64,000 nt of DNA from Aphrophora alni (lineage: Eukaryota > Arthropoda > Insecta > Hemiptera > Aphrophoridae). The notes under the pieces were generated by a model. It was given only the letters and a program-made list of their open reading frames with translations. It made no database searches and was not told the DNA's origin. The position numbers were made by a program, and so were the translations under genes. Positions 40,601 to 51,267 of the stretch are shown here, one piece after another; positions within the stretch are counted from its first letter, which is position 1; every line of letters starts with the position of its first letter. The stretch is from assembly GCA_963513935.1 (NCBI GenBank), contig OY740769.1, positions 39,831,120-39,895,119 of the forward strand, written 5' to 3'.

Positions 40601-41700
40601 GACCACAATTAGTTCAATCGCTGCTAACTCAAACTTTCTGGATATTATCCGCAAGAAACGCCATACGCTCATGTATTTTCAAATGCATCACTTGCTTTAA
40701 AGCAAAGCCGCAAAATAAATCGCCTTTAATGGGTGACCTACCTCCAAACAGAGTCACACCCGCCAAGCCTTTTTCAAAAACAGGTATCGATTTTGCAGGT
40801 CCTTTCTTCGTGAAAATTCATACACTGCGTAACGCTAAGATAACCAAAGTTTATCTTTGCATATTTGTTTGCTTTGCTACAAAGGCCATACACCTTGAGG
40901 TTGCTATGGACTTAAGCACAGACGCTTTTCTGGACACGCTGACTAGATTTCTTAGCCGTAGAGGTATGTGCTCAGACATCTATTGTGACTGTGGAACTAA
41001 CTTCACGGGCGCCGCCGCAAAACTAAAGGTCATTCACTCAACGCTTTCAAAATCGCCAAATTTTACAAACTCCATAACAAAATTTACTGCAGAGCATAAC
41101 ATAAATTTTCACTTTTCACCACCTGCCGCCCCCCATATAGGAGGTTTGTGGGAAAGTGCGGTGAAGTGCGCCAAACATCACTTGATTCGCACCATTGGCA
41201 AACAAAATTTAATTTTAACAGATTTCATTACACTCACCACAAAAGTAGAAGCAATATTAAATTCTCGCCCACTAGTAGCGCTCTCAAATGATCCGTCCGA
41301 TTTAACGGCTTTAACACCTGGTCATTTTTTAACTGGTCAAGCTCTTGTAACTCTACCGGAACAGGATCTTACGGATGTTCCGACCAACCGCCTAAAGCAT
41401 TGGCAACAAATTCAGGCTCTGTCGCAAAGGCTGTGGAAACGCTGGAGCGTGGAATATCTACACACATTACAACAACGTGTAAAATGGACATCACCTTCAG
41501 AAAACTTAAAGATTGGGGACCTTGTCATTATTCACGATCCTCAGTCGCGTCCGCTCTCTTGGCCTCTGGGTAGAGTGATAAACACGCACCCTGGTAAGGA
41601 CGGACATGTCAGAGTTGTCACCATACGCACCGCTTCTGGTATCCTATCTCGACCTTCTGTAAAGGTTTTCAAGCTACCCATTGAAGACAATTTACACTAA
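37693..41700 (+). CDS. Pol of the BEL/Pao element: protease, RT, RNase H, integrase
   Basis: 1335 residues, counted from the codon after the UGA, in the gag frame with no start ATG of its own nearby. Protease: AMIDSGSQSSLL, with the active Asp at residue 75. Reverse transcriptase: LRVVFDASAKTS, FSCDIRQMYRQI, YGMKPSSFLAIRTL and YVDD at 482-485. RNase H: FCDASEQGYAA (Asp 658), LPRLELCGAHLL (Glu 702), CWSDST, then RHNPADCATR. Integrase: an H..H..C-x2-C zinc finger (CITC, about 998-1001), then Asp 1033 (GIDFAGPF), Asp 1099 (DCGTNF) and Glu 1154 (GGLWESAV), completing the DDE triad. A C-terminal Pao-type domain (DUF5641-like; WSVEYLHTLQQR and GDLVIIHD) ends the protein. All catalytic residues are present, so the enzyme is probably competent if it is expressed through the upstream UGA. 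Confidence 0.95.
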   Translation, partial: LDRHNATSGPFKQFKNRIPINYSKTTQDDTSCNQNISVHNSVNNTLNNSVVILGTLKVRLISKQNKSKIFTAMIDSGSQSSLLTTRCAIELGITLKPVNMLLTGISNISTAIKGLTNVHISTLEGNPFVNNHNVIVVDQITSNLPKLNNCAELNNKIKFLKLADPEFANPQQIDLLIGADLYGKVITGNKVDLSENLPTAVETIFGFVLIGPMQTQASVNNSISMLTINDLNLNKLLQQFWTLEEPPLSTKSNADDIECENHYKINTTREHTGRYVTRLPFKSDTSVLGKSFEIAKKRFMLLETKLNANHKLKTAYSEFMREYIASGHMELADNSILKQQHYFLPHHAVFKEHSSSTKLRVVFDASAKTSTGLSLNDALHCGPKLQNNIIDVLFEFRKPNIVFSCDIRQMYRQIKIADDDQPFQLILWRPDDSQSLSIYKLTTVTYGMKPSSFLAIRTLKQLAIDEGNAYPEAAKVITQNIYVDDIVTGSSDISSALTLQTELISLLGKGQFELRKWSSNATELLTSIPEEYHEVPLYFQSMDQPLFNILGMKWMPILDVFSYTIEIPEHTHTKRSLLSIIARLYDPCGWLTPVIFYAKCLIQMLWTLGIAWDDPLPETISKDWQNFISDLPTLQNLQIERSLDLCNAINIQLHGFCDASEQGYAAVVYLRTTSKNNITKTHLLMAKSKVAPLKRISLPRLELCGAHLLAKLVKHCLELIQPFFKIIQLRCWSDSTVTLSWIRTPPYKLKVYIANRVSQIQEWISPENWFHIPTRHNPADCATRQTFPSALFNHPLWWSGPQWLTLSDHEWPNTPHPVLDIIPETRTQPFLIGVTTIIEWDLLSKFSSWTKLQRVMAYVLRFISNCKNKKSDFRPLSSKELSAAELIIVKLVQKTAFSEEIHLLNSNKNCKTKLQRLQPFLDQNYMLRVGGRIKFSSVSYNTKHPFLLPKDHHVTQLLIKHYHLKYLHAGPQLVQSLLTQTFWILSARNAIRSCIFKCITCFKAKPQNKSPLMGDLPPNRVTPAKPFSKTGIDFAGPFFVKIHTLRNAKITKVYLCIFVCFATKAIHLEVAMDLSTDAFLDTLTRFLSRRGMCSDIYCDCGTNFTGAAAKLKVIHSTLSKSPNFTNSITKFTAEHNINFHFSPPAAPHIGGLWESAVKCAKHHLIRTIGKQNLILTDFITLTTKVEAILNSRPLVALSNDPSDLTALTPGHFLTGQALVTLPEQDLTDVPTNRLKHWQQIQALSQRLWKRWSVEYLHTLQQRVKWTSPSENLKIGDLVIIHDPQSRPLSWPLGRVINTHPGKDGHVRVVTIRTASGILSRPSVKVFKLPIEDNLH

Positions 41701-41901
41701 AATTAACTTATATCAAATTCCGCTCTTTCACACCAAAATTTTTAACTCTTTTACTTCACCTTAACCCTTCCTCCGGACATCCACGTTCCCATTATCCACT
41801 CTCGGCTTTCCAAACCTGTTCAATACCAGACTTAACCATCCTGGTCCTTTTAATGTGTGACTTGTTAACCCTTTTGAAACATTGTTTCAAGGGCGCCGCT
41901 A
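41701..41901 (+). other. 3' untranslated region and polypurine-tract position of the BEL/Pao element
   Basis: About 200 bases after the pol stop. The last bases before the 3' LTR read AAGGGCGCCGCTA, where the plus-strand primer should lie. It is only partly purine, so the exact primer is uncertain. Confidence 0.5.
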
Positions 41902-42562
41902 TGTTCAGTACTTATGCTTCATTTTTCAGTTTACATAAATTTTCTCTTTCTACTATAACACGCCACTTCGGAATAGTCCATTCCCTAATTCAAGGGGTGT
42001 TTTGCCTTGAATATCAAGTCCAAGGTATAATGACATCATTTGCAATGTTTCTGATTGGTGGACGGAAATCACGTGATCATGGACGCGAAGCGTTACCTAC
42101 CCTCGTGGTCCCTAGTTAGTATGTCTTCCACAACTCCGTGCGTACAGTTCACGTGCTCACGTTACGCTAATTAAACTTAACTTCGCATCAGTCGACGTAT
42201 AATTCGCTATAGTTAGTTTTTTGCTACAACTCCGTGCGTACACTTCGTGCCCACTTCACGCTTTTGTGCTATTCAATAAATGTGTCAAGTGATCTGTGTG
42301 TTTAAGAGTAACATTTACCATTACCTGTAGCATCACAAGTGAGACCCAGTGCACTGAGGACGCCGTTCACCAGGAAGACGCTTGGACATCTCTTCAGACA
42401 AGGTAACGGACAATAATTTATGTTACTCAAATCTTTATCACACAGATTGCCTATTATATGTTAATTCTTTGTAATACATAATTCTCTTTTTTAATCTGAC
42501 AAAATTCACACTACAACATTTGGTCCTCCGGAATAATAATACCTCTCAAAATTCACGCAACA
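41902..42562 (+). repeat. 3' LTR of the BEL/Pao element
   Basis: 661 bp, apparently identical to the 5' LTR (offset 6763), including the internal direct repeat and the duplicated primer-like word. Polyadenylation signal AATAAA at 42275-42280. The open frame at 41853-42119 within it is not a gene. Confidence 0.95.
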
Positions 42563-42567
42563 GTAAC
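42563..42567 (+). repeat. Target-site duplication GTAAC (right)
   Basis: Copy of 35134-35138, directly after the 3' LTR. Confidence 0.85.
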
Positions 42568-43060
42568 GCATAAATTCAATGTTGAGAAAGTAGTTCGTTT
42601 CAATAAAATCAATACTCCCTTTGTAGCACGCACTTGATACAGATTAGTGATTTAATAATATTCCTTTGTATAGAAAATGCCTCCTTTTAACTTTCCTTAC
42701 CGTTATATTGTGTTTTTATATCCAACCATAATACTTGATTTCTTGATTTCTTACGGTTCATATGTCCTGTGGTAACTTATGAGATTTAAAATGTGTAAGA
42801 TGTAAGCTACTGTCGAAATTACTACTACTACTACTACTAAAATAAATTAAATATATATACATGTAAATAATATAGAAAACTTAATAAACATATAATAATA
42901 ATTATCATCAACAATTAAAACTCATTTTGCCATTAACGGTATTGCAGTAGATATATAAATATTTTTATTAGTATATCTGCAGAAATTCTTTAAATCATAA
43001 TTTGTTAGTGTGTGGAAAATACATGATAAATAATAAAAGATTTTTGTTTAACACATCGAG
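42568..43060. other. AT-rich DNA with a short (ACT)n
   Basis: (ACT)n at 42820-42839. No gene is seen. Confidence 0.5.
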
Positions 43061-43354
43061 TCAGAAAAATTCTAAAGGAATGTCATAATATTTTTTTTCC
43101 GATATTTGGGAATAACTCAATATAAATAAATTCAATAAACAACTGTCGTATTCTCGTTTTGTTTGGTTTAAAACCCCTATACCCGTCAATCTAATAAACC
43201 TCTGCTTAAATAACTCTACTATAGTGGAGGCATGTCTGTCAAACTGTAAAAAATATAAATATATGGGCCGATATTGGATCCTTGATGGCATCTTTCCTTG
43301 ACAGAATTTCAAACTTCTCCATGTTTGAATATGGTATTGTCTTGATTGACACAC
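43061..43354 (-). pseudogene. Unrecognised 97-codon coding-like fragment
   Basis: A minus-strand frame of 97 codons has a protein-like composition richer in GC than its flanks. It reads through FDRHASTIVELFKQRFIRLT, then LNQTKREYDSCLLNLF and a C-terminal YYDIPLEFF before the stop. It is AT-rich but not low-complexity, and looks like a piece of a transposon protein or a host exon. I cannot name the family. No splice pair stands out and no similar fragment was found elsewhere in the window. Confidence 0.3.
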
Positions 43355-44793
43355 TATGCATCTGTTTACTTAAAGTAAAAATATAAACAATATACCTCCT
43401 TCGGTTTAACTAATCAAAATAAAACTTCGTCTATGCTATGTGTTGAAGCTATGTTATCCTTCAGTATATCCACTGTATTCGGATGTACTTTATGAATATA
43501 CCATATGTAATGATACTTTACTGCCTTCAAATTATAGTCACCTGTAGATAATTTAATAATATTAATATTTTTAGTGACTATAATATTTCAATTATATCAC
43601 TTAGTCCATCAACACTTTCATTTCATTATTTTATGCCCCTTATCGAAAATTCCTCCTTTACATACAGAGTTTTGTAACAGAGTTTTTATTCCACAGGCAA
43701 CACAGAAGTCAGACTGTCCAGTTATTACTCTTCCGTCAAACCCTCCATTAGAGATACGCTTTGCAGCTAAGGAGTTAAACATTATCTGACCATCTATAAT
43801 ATAGAGCTTAGTTCATTGTATAGTATTCTATTAAATGGATCTTCGCAATAAGGGGGGGGTAAGCTATAATGTAATTACCTTTTAACTTTAATGCAATAAT
43901 ATCATTCTCCAAATTTAAATTAGAAATTGATAGTTTTCAGTTAATAAAAAAAATTATTCGAGATTTTATAGATAGCCTACTTAACGAACTTGTGCATAAA
44001 TTATTACTCTTTTAAATAAAACATAAACTGAAGTCTATAATTATGTCATTAACAAATAAACAGAATTTGCATATATTTTATTTAAAAAGAAAGATACATT
44101 TTTAATACTTATAACGTACAATTTTCTAAAGTTTGATTTTAACAACTTTACAATGTTATCCGTTCCAGACAGTTGAAATAATTATCAACCCATTATAGCA
44201 ACAAGGAAATTTTGCCGTAAGCTATAAAAAATTCTCAATTATGATCAATTTTCTTTTGACAACAATAACATGCGTTTCCAATTCAATTTATATTCAACAC
44301 ACGGACTTAATATTTTATGCTATCTGCTACGTAATAGCTGTACATAATGTGCCATGACATTACGGTGCAATCAGTCAAATTTCCCGAGTTTTCCAATCCC
44401 TTTGATTGATTTGTTACTTCATTTACAAGAAAGTTACATTAATAAATCATTCAACGGAAATTATTTTTATAATTGTAACTATTATTCGAAAGCTATTAAA
44501 TATTTTTTGTAAAAAATATATTAAATAATTTTAAATTGAAATAAATGCCATGAAATAAATATTATCTTCAAATGCTATCATTGTAAGGTTGCCAGACAAT
44601 TTTCTTCTTTAATTTGATTCATGTTTCTATTTAGTATTAGGAACACTATTTAAATATGGTGTCAATTTCTTTTTGATTTGTAAAATATTTATGAGAATGT
44701 TGTAAGCATTTAGGGACAAGGAAGTAATTATAGTTACACCCAGTGGCTTACATCAATGAGTAAGGATGTTACAATCCCGAGGGCCCTAACTAG
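43355..44793. other. AT-rich DNA with no recognised gene
   Basis: A run of eight G lies near 43852. The frame at 43574-43789 carries no motif. Confidence 0.5.
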
Positions 44794-45986
44794 CTCTTTC
44801 ACCTTCCTACCACTTCTCCATTAGACAACTCTTATACTCTTTAGTCTTTCCTACCAGTTCTCCATTTGACAACTCTTATACTCTTTAGTCTTTCCTAACA
44901 GTTCTCCATTAGACAACTCTTGTAATCTTTCATCTTTCCTACCAGTTCTCCATTAGACAACTCTTATACTCTTTAGTCTTTCCAACCAGTTCTCCATTAG
45001 ACAACTCTTGTACTCTTTAGTCTTTCCTACCAGTTCTCCATTTGACAACTCTTATACTCTTTAGTCTTTCCTAACAGTTCTCCATTAGACAACTCTTGTA
45101 CTCTTTAATCTTTCCTACCAGTTCTCCAATAGACAATTCTTGTACTCTTTCATCTTTCCTACCAGTTCTCCATTAGACAACTCTTGTACTCTTTCATCTT
45201 TCCTACCAGTTCTCCATTAGACAACTCTTGTACTTTTTAATCTTTCCTACCAGTTCTCCATTTGACAACTCTTATACTCTTTAGTCTTTCCTAACAGTTC
45301 TCCATTAGACAACTCTTGTAATCTTTCATCTTTCCTACCAGTTCTCCATTAGACAACTCTTATACTCTTTAGTCTTTCCAACCAGTTCTCCATTAGACAA
45401 CTCTTGTACTCTTTAGTCTTTCCTACCAGTTCTCCATTTGACAACTCTTATACTCTTTAGTCTTTCCTAACAGTTCTCCATTAGACAACTCTTGTACTCT
45501 TTAATCTTTCCTACCAGTTCTCCAATAGACAATTCTTGTACTCTTTCATCTTTCCTACCAGTTCTCCATTAGACAACTCTTGTACTCTTTCATCTTTCCT
45601 ACCAGTTCTCCATTCGACAACTCTTGTACTCTTTAGTCTTTCCTACCAGTTCTCCATTAGACAACTCTTGTACTGTTTCATCTTTCCTACCAGTTCTCCA
45701 TTAGACAACTCTTGCACTTTTTAATCTTTCCTACCAGTTCTCCATTTGACGACTCTTATACTCTTTAGTCTTTCCTACCAGTTCTCCATTAGACAACTCT
45801 TGTACTCTTTCATCTTTCCTACCCGTTCTCCATTTGACAACTCTTATACTCTTTAGTCTTTCCTACCAGTTCTCCATTTGACAACTCTTATACTCTTTAG
45901 TCTTTCCTAACAGTTCTCCATTAGACAACTCTTGTACTCTTTCATCTTCCTACCAGTTCTCCATTAGTCAGCTCTTGTACTCTTTC
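44794..45986 (+). repeat. 44-bp minisatellite, about 27 copies, with a 396-bp higher-order period
   Basis: The unit is roughly CTTTAGTCTTTCCTACCAGT followed by TCTCCATTAGACAACTCTTGTACT. Units differ at a few diagnostic sites (TTAGAC/TTTGAC, TACCAG/AACAG, TAGTC/CATC/AATC, TTGTA/TTATA). Rare variants recur at a constant offset of 396 bases, which is nine units: TGTAATC at 44921 and 45317, and CTCCAATAGACAATTC at 45123 and 45519. Multi-unit blocks have therefore been duplicated. The edge units are the most diverged, and one unit near 45945 lacks a T. The frame at 45536-45724 is an artefact. Confidence 0.95.
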
Positions 45987-47521
45987 GACCCCCTTCGATT
46001 CTTCGAGGGCTAAATTTATACAAGTTTTTCATGGATACAGGTTTTAATTGTCAATATTACAGAATAATTATTGATTATTTTAGAATAGGAAAGAAAACAC
46101 TACTTTCAGCTGAAGTAGTTGAAATCAAAAATTAATTAATATGTTTGTTTTAAAAGATTATAAACGGAAATATTTTTTCAAAAGCTTTCATTACGTACTG
46201 AAGGGTCTAAACTATAAAATTATTTACCAGAAGCAAGACTCTCTCTTAAATGTTTGTAAGAGTTGTATTTGTTTCACATTGCCTAAATAACAAATAATAC
46301 AAACTAAATATTTCTTCCTTGAATTAGAGTTTAAGCTACATACAAGCTATATAATTAAAAATCACTCTTTTTTTATACATAAATAAATCTGTAATCAGAA
46401 CATGGTGATTTCAGAGGTTTTTCTCCACCCTTAATTACCTTGTTGTTAATAATCCTCCTAGACTCACTATTAGTACTAAATACATATTTGGTCAAATATA
46501 TTGAATAAACATTATTATTTCAGATTTTAGACGACGTTATTCGATTTTTAATTGGAAAAATATCCAGATGATGGCGATATAATAGTCTCTTATATAGAGT
46601 TTTCGGAAAAACGATAAAATACATTATTAAATTAAAGTTTTGCAAATTTAAATGTTAGCAGAATGTCATTTTACCATTTTCAAATACAATTTCTCAAAAT
46701 AGTCTCGGCTTGTACTCTACTCTACTTCTGTAAATAAATCTACTAATACTTCATATATAAATACAACATATTCAAGCTTTGGAAACTTGAACCCAAACTT
46801 CCTTCCCCATCTTACAAACAAACAAACACTTTTATTTCTTCACAAATATGTTCCATAAAGATTTCATTTTTCTTAAATACAATTGTACGGGATTGTATAC
46901 ATAATATGTTGCACAAGTTATCAGTGATTACTGTTTTAAAACATTAAAACATTTAGAGTAAGTTTAGATTGATGATGGTAATTTCAACGTCTCCGTGGAA
47001 AAAAATCAAATTAAATCATAAAACTAGTTAAATTGTTTTAATTTTTTTGTATAAAATGCATCAGTTCAAACTGCGAAAACACTTTCTTTCTCTATTGAAA
47101 CTGAATTCGTACAAACTCCTTACTTCAGTTAAAATTAAGTTATTTATTTATATTTTTATTATTTGAATTTGAACATACACTTTGTTATTTCCATTAAAGA
47201 ACTCGTAAAATGTCATGAAGAATACATATAAGCGCTAAATTGAGTACTACTATTTAATGGGTTATTGTGTATTTATAAGAGAGTACAGAACATGGGAAAT
47301 ATAAAATAAAAATTTTAGTTATGGCTACTATATAGTTCAGATTTCAAGTTTCTACCAATTAGTTCAGAAAAAAATACTTTTTTTAAATTTTATGTGACTT
47401 AAGTTGAATAACAACTGTGTATGCACTTGTTTAAATGATACTCACGTGTTAGGAATTAGGATAGTTTTGGTTATAAATAGAGTCTAAGTTATTTTTAAGA
47501 AGCCAGAATGAAAACAATTAT
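45987..47521. other. AT-rich DNA with no recognised gene
   Basis: TCGAGGGCTAAATTT (about 46003) resembles the start of the F repeat copies at 15725 and 17100. Nothing else is seen. Confidence 0.5.
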
Positions 47522-47915
47522 TGTGACAGACCTGGGAAAATGATTAAATTGCCTACCCTGCATGCAAGGCTGACGTCGTTGATACTACAATGTTATATAA
47601 CTTCTTGGGTGGGAGGTAACGTGGTCAGTGGGCCAAGAGAGATAAAGTAGAGATGCTGCAGGAATTCTTGAAGATAGCCAGACAGAGGGACATTAACCAG
47701 GACAGTGTGACATTCCTGGGAGAATAATTCTTGAAGATAGCCAGGCGGACTTAGCGAGTAGGACCTTCCTAGGAGAATTGAGACTTCAGACGAGCATCCA
47801 TAAGAGTGGCAAGCAGGGTGAGAAAACTTCGTGTATAAAGCTTGTAAATATTTCGGAGTCAGATAATTAAACTATAACGTAGAATCACATCTGTGAGTTA
47901 CAACAGGTAAAGTCA
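47522..47915 (+). mobile_element. Probable solo LTR, about 394 bp
   Basis: A GC-richer block begins TGTGACAGACC and ends AGGTAAAGTCA, flanked on both sides by TTAT (47518-47521 and 47916-47919). TATAAA lies at 47834-47839 and an ATTAAA-type signal about 30 bases later, as in an LTR. Inside, a unit starting AATTCTTGAAGATAGCCAG is repeated (about 47660 and 47727). The TG...CA ends and the 4-bp duplication fit a Ty3/gypsy LTR. The 3' boundary is the weakest point. No internal domain or partner LTR is present. Confidence 0.5.
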
Positions 47916-47919
47916 TTAT

Positions 47920-48685
47920 GAATTAATAGTAATAATAAGAATATTGTATCATTTTTATTAAATAAGATAAGGTGATTCTTGTTAATAATTGTTAATAAAG
48001 GTTAATTGAGTACTGAACAATTCAATCATATTGAAAATAAAGAACCCAGGCAGTTTAAAGGAACCTATCTTAACACACGTCATACTTTATATAACTTGCC
48101 AAGGCATTTTAGTAAATGTATTTGAATTTATATCCAGCTAACGTTTGAACTGTAGTAATAAAGTTTAGTAGTGTTAAATGTATTTTAGGTGACCTGAAAG
48201 CTTGTGCAGTGTAATGAGATACTTCTTCACAAATATTCCCCATGGATATGGTTGTCCTTCCAATGCCATGGAGCTTTCAATATGTTTGTCTTGCTATACA
48301 TTAAAGTAAGTGTATTTACTGTATTCTACAACTATACTTTGATGACATATAACAGCTAATAAAGTTGAGGGTATAAAATTAACTCTCTTAAAATATTTAC
48401 AAAAATACATTGTGTATCCCATATAAAAATATATTTAAATATTTTACTACAATAATTGTAGAATAATGTATGACCTAAAATATTGTAAAAAACACATAGT
48501 AATGGTAATAATAGCATGTAAGTAAATTGAACGACAAGTATAGTATCATGATTAACAATGTAATGGAGACATGAAACTGGATATTACAATTTTATACATT
48601 CGGTGTTACATGTAGTCAACGTTTTATGCATTCTAAAGGAACTTTAATACATTTAAGCTTATTTGCATACATTCGAAGCCTCGAT
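47920..48685. other. AT-rich DNA with no recognised gene
   Basis: Nothing gene-like is seen between the solo LTR and repeat copy A2. Confidence 0.5.
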
Positions 48686-48689
48686 AAAA

Positions 48690-49030
48690 TAATTTTAAAA
48701 AACATTGCTAATTCCTGCTTCGACAAGAGAAATCCTCTCTCGTGGGATTTATTTTACAAACGTAAAATTATTGCAAAGCGAAGACAGAATTTAAAAAGGC
48801 AGACATAGGCACATTGATTTTATTAATATTGGGAATTAGGGTGGCAATGCAGCGTCTTCTCTCGATAAAAGTGCTGAAGAAATATTATTTATTTCTCAGT
48901 TTTATTTAAATAGCGAAGGAAATGTCGTTAAAAAATTTTTCGTTTATTATTTCTGTTATCAAAATTGAGACTTATTTATTTTACGCCACAGATACTTTAT
49001 ATTATGTGTGTGATATAATATATATATATA
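48690..49030 (+). repeat. Diverged repeat copy A2 (partner at 3100-3410)
   Basis: It shares GGTGGCAATGCAGC, GATAAAAGTGCTGAAGAAA, ACTTATTTATTT and CACAGAT landmarks in order with copy A1, and ends in a short (TA)n at 49016-49036. Confidence 0.6.
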
Positions 49031-49036
49031 TATATA

Positions 49037-49840
49037 TTCCCCTTTTTTCTCGTAATAATAATTTTTCTCAATAAAGAAAGGGAAATTAGAAGTAAAAAAT
49101 ATGGTTTGTAGGTTTTATTATTGTTTCAGACTATATGTATTCACTAATAATCCAAATTGATGCATTTTAATTTTTCGCGAGAGAAAGTTAATAATGTTCG
49201 AGAAACAGCAAAATTATTCTTACATTAGATCTTAATTGGTCGGTTCATTTGGGCTGTACAGCAGAAGATAAACGACAACTTAAAAGATTATAAATAGGAA
49301 CATAAGTTACAGAGAGACATTATTTCTAAAAGAGTTTTTCTGGACTCAATCATATTCAACAAAATAATAGAATTTAGCTAATCTGTGATTTCAAGTCGAG
49401 TTCTGGCTACTAGTGACATTATTGCTGATTTGTTTTTAATTTGGAGATTGTATCTAAAGATATTTATAGTAGATTTCCATTGTATAAAACAGGTTTGGGC
49501 GTTTTAACAAGAATTAGATGCAGGTTTAATGCTAGAAAAAATGAACTATTGAAAAATATTGTAGAAACTACAGGTACAAAGTTTTCATCGAGAACATACT
49601 TTTTAAATTTGAAAAATAGACTACCAAAATGAAATTTAACAATTAATTTTATGTTTAATGAGTTTTCAAAAACCGGGAAAAACCAAGATTACATTACAAC
49701 ATACAAGTCAAGCTCAATATGTATTTATATACTGTAAAAAATAAATTGCAATTAAATTTCACAAGTAACATTTCTAAACTATCCTAAATAATAAAATGGC
49801 TGACAACCATAAACATAAATATAAAACATCCAATTTAGGG
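49037..49840. other. AT-rich DNA; one 63-codon frame without identity
   Basis: A plus-strand frame (49441-49632, no ATG at its start) reads with fairly protein-like composition, but no family is recognised. It is left unannotated as a gene. Confidence 0.4.
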
Positions 49841-49845
49841 TTATG

Positions 49846-50095
49846 AAAGAGCCGAAAAAGTTTCGTATAGAAAGGACCTAACTTATAGAAGTTATGGCAG
49901 TTTAAAACTTAGAGTCATTAAGACAGTGGCAGGGGACCAAAGAAAGACTATTAACTTGATATATAGATTATTTACTGTAGTAAGTGGAGGCAGTTGTCTG
50001 TGTTTAACACTACCGACATTATTCAGTTTCAAAACTCCGCCATTTTCTGTCTTCTGTAATTTAAATCATACTCAACGAATATTTTATTACTGAAT
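49846..50095 (+). repeat. Diverged repeat copy B2 (partner at 30985-31460)
   Basis: It contains the exact 20-base match AACTTATAGAAGTTATGGCA (49880-49899) and further matches in order with B1. Confidence 0.6.
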
Positions 50096-50284
50096 GACGG
50101 AAAAAATAGATATGTTTTAGAAGACTTTAAGTAGCTTCAGTAACACACACGTATACACAATATAAAACTACAAATAACACACCAAAAACACATAATCTAA
50201 TTTGATTCTGATTTCATATTTTGGACGTTTTTATATTAATTAATTATGGTTTATATTACACTTTTAGGGAATGTTAAAGCAGGG

Positions 50285-50645
50285 GCAAATAGGTAGAAAC
50301 AGAACTCAAATCTCCAAAATAATTATATATTACGAATCTCGTCAAAATCTGACCATATAAAAAAATGTTCATACATTTAAATTTAACACCTATTATTACT
50401 ACAAAAATGGTCAAAACTTATATATTCCATATAACACTTGCACCGCAAGTAATAGCAAAGGTTCTTCCAATTATCGTGCTTTATGCAACTCTCGATAATC
50501 ACTCTAACCCTAATCATATTTTTACCACTACTCCGAATGCGATTCAGTTAAAAATCCAATCATTTTACACTACACCCTGTTTTCACCAGACTTTAAAATA
50601 AAAGTTTGTGTAGCCAGTCGACACAACTTACCATGAGATAATGTC
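50285..50645 (+). repeat. Diverged repeat copy C2 (partner at 24300-24690)
   Basis: It matches C1 in order, including AATCATATTTTTACCACTAC against the C1 equivalent. The open frame 50365-50601 within it is not shared with C1. Confidence 0.5.
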
Positions 50646-51267
50646 GAAGACAGACAGAAATACAGATCAAATTTATTCCTACAATGAGTAAATCAAACTG
50701 ATGTAAAACAACTTGTTGACAAGGATTATTAGAAAAAAAATATAAATTTTTAAGAACGTTTACGTAATTTATAATTATGTTTTCGAATGCATTATTTCTA
50801 TTTCTCAGTTTTCAGAATCATTATTTTCTAAGAACATTTATATTTTAGACCGTATTGAAGTAAGATTTTCTGAATTTTTCTAACAGTGAATTTTCAAAAA
50901 TACTTTTCAAAGGAAATGAAATCATTGAACAATCGTGCTCTAAAATGGAAAAAATTATTCGTGAAATCAATATCCTCGATGAAACTAGCATATCAAGATT
51001 TCTTTACCGCTAACTGATGAACTTTAATAGTGAAAGATGTGAATTACTGTGCTCAACTGTGTAAAATTATAAGATACAAACAATATCAAGTTTAATATAA
51101 GTTAATATTACTGGCTCCCTGGATATGTTTTCTTTTCTGTAGAGGGAGAGGTTATCTAAACAGCCTGACATACTCGCACATATAAATATACGAGTATAAA
51201 TAGTTTGTCTATAAAGTATTCAAATTTTAGACTTCTTTTGAAACGATAATTGTTAATGACCGATTTG

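Larger units (their letters stand above)
35139..42562 (+). mobile_element. BEL/Pao LTR retrotransposon, full length and apparently recent
   Basis: This is a complete 7424-bp element: LTR (661 bp), primer site, leader, gag, an in-frame UGA, pol (protease, RT, RNase H, integrase), a short 3' region, LTR (661 bp). Read against each other base by base, the LTRs show no difference I can find. They start with TG and end with CA, and a 5-bp target duplication flanks the whole. There is no envelope gene after the integrase. Apart from the UGA at 37690 no stop or frameshift interrupts 5.3 kb of coding sequence. The combination of identical LTRs and open pol implies a recent insertion, so the UGA is unlikely to be simple old decay. 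Confidence 0.95.

Noticed and set aside
37816..41700. Pol starting at its own GTG (37816)
   Set aside because: The frame is open back to the gag stop and there is no reason for a GTG start in a eukaryote; readthrough or a mutated sense codon explains it better.
41853..42119. Open frame across the 3' LTR start
   Set aside because: It spans non-coding LTR sequence and its peptide has no motif.
45536..45724. 62-codon frame in the minisatellite
   Set aside because: It repeats with the 44-bp unit and is not a gene.
44794..45986. CRISPR array
   Set aside because: Units are contiguous and near-identical with no unique spacers, and the genome is eukaryotic.
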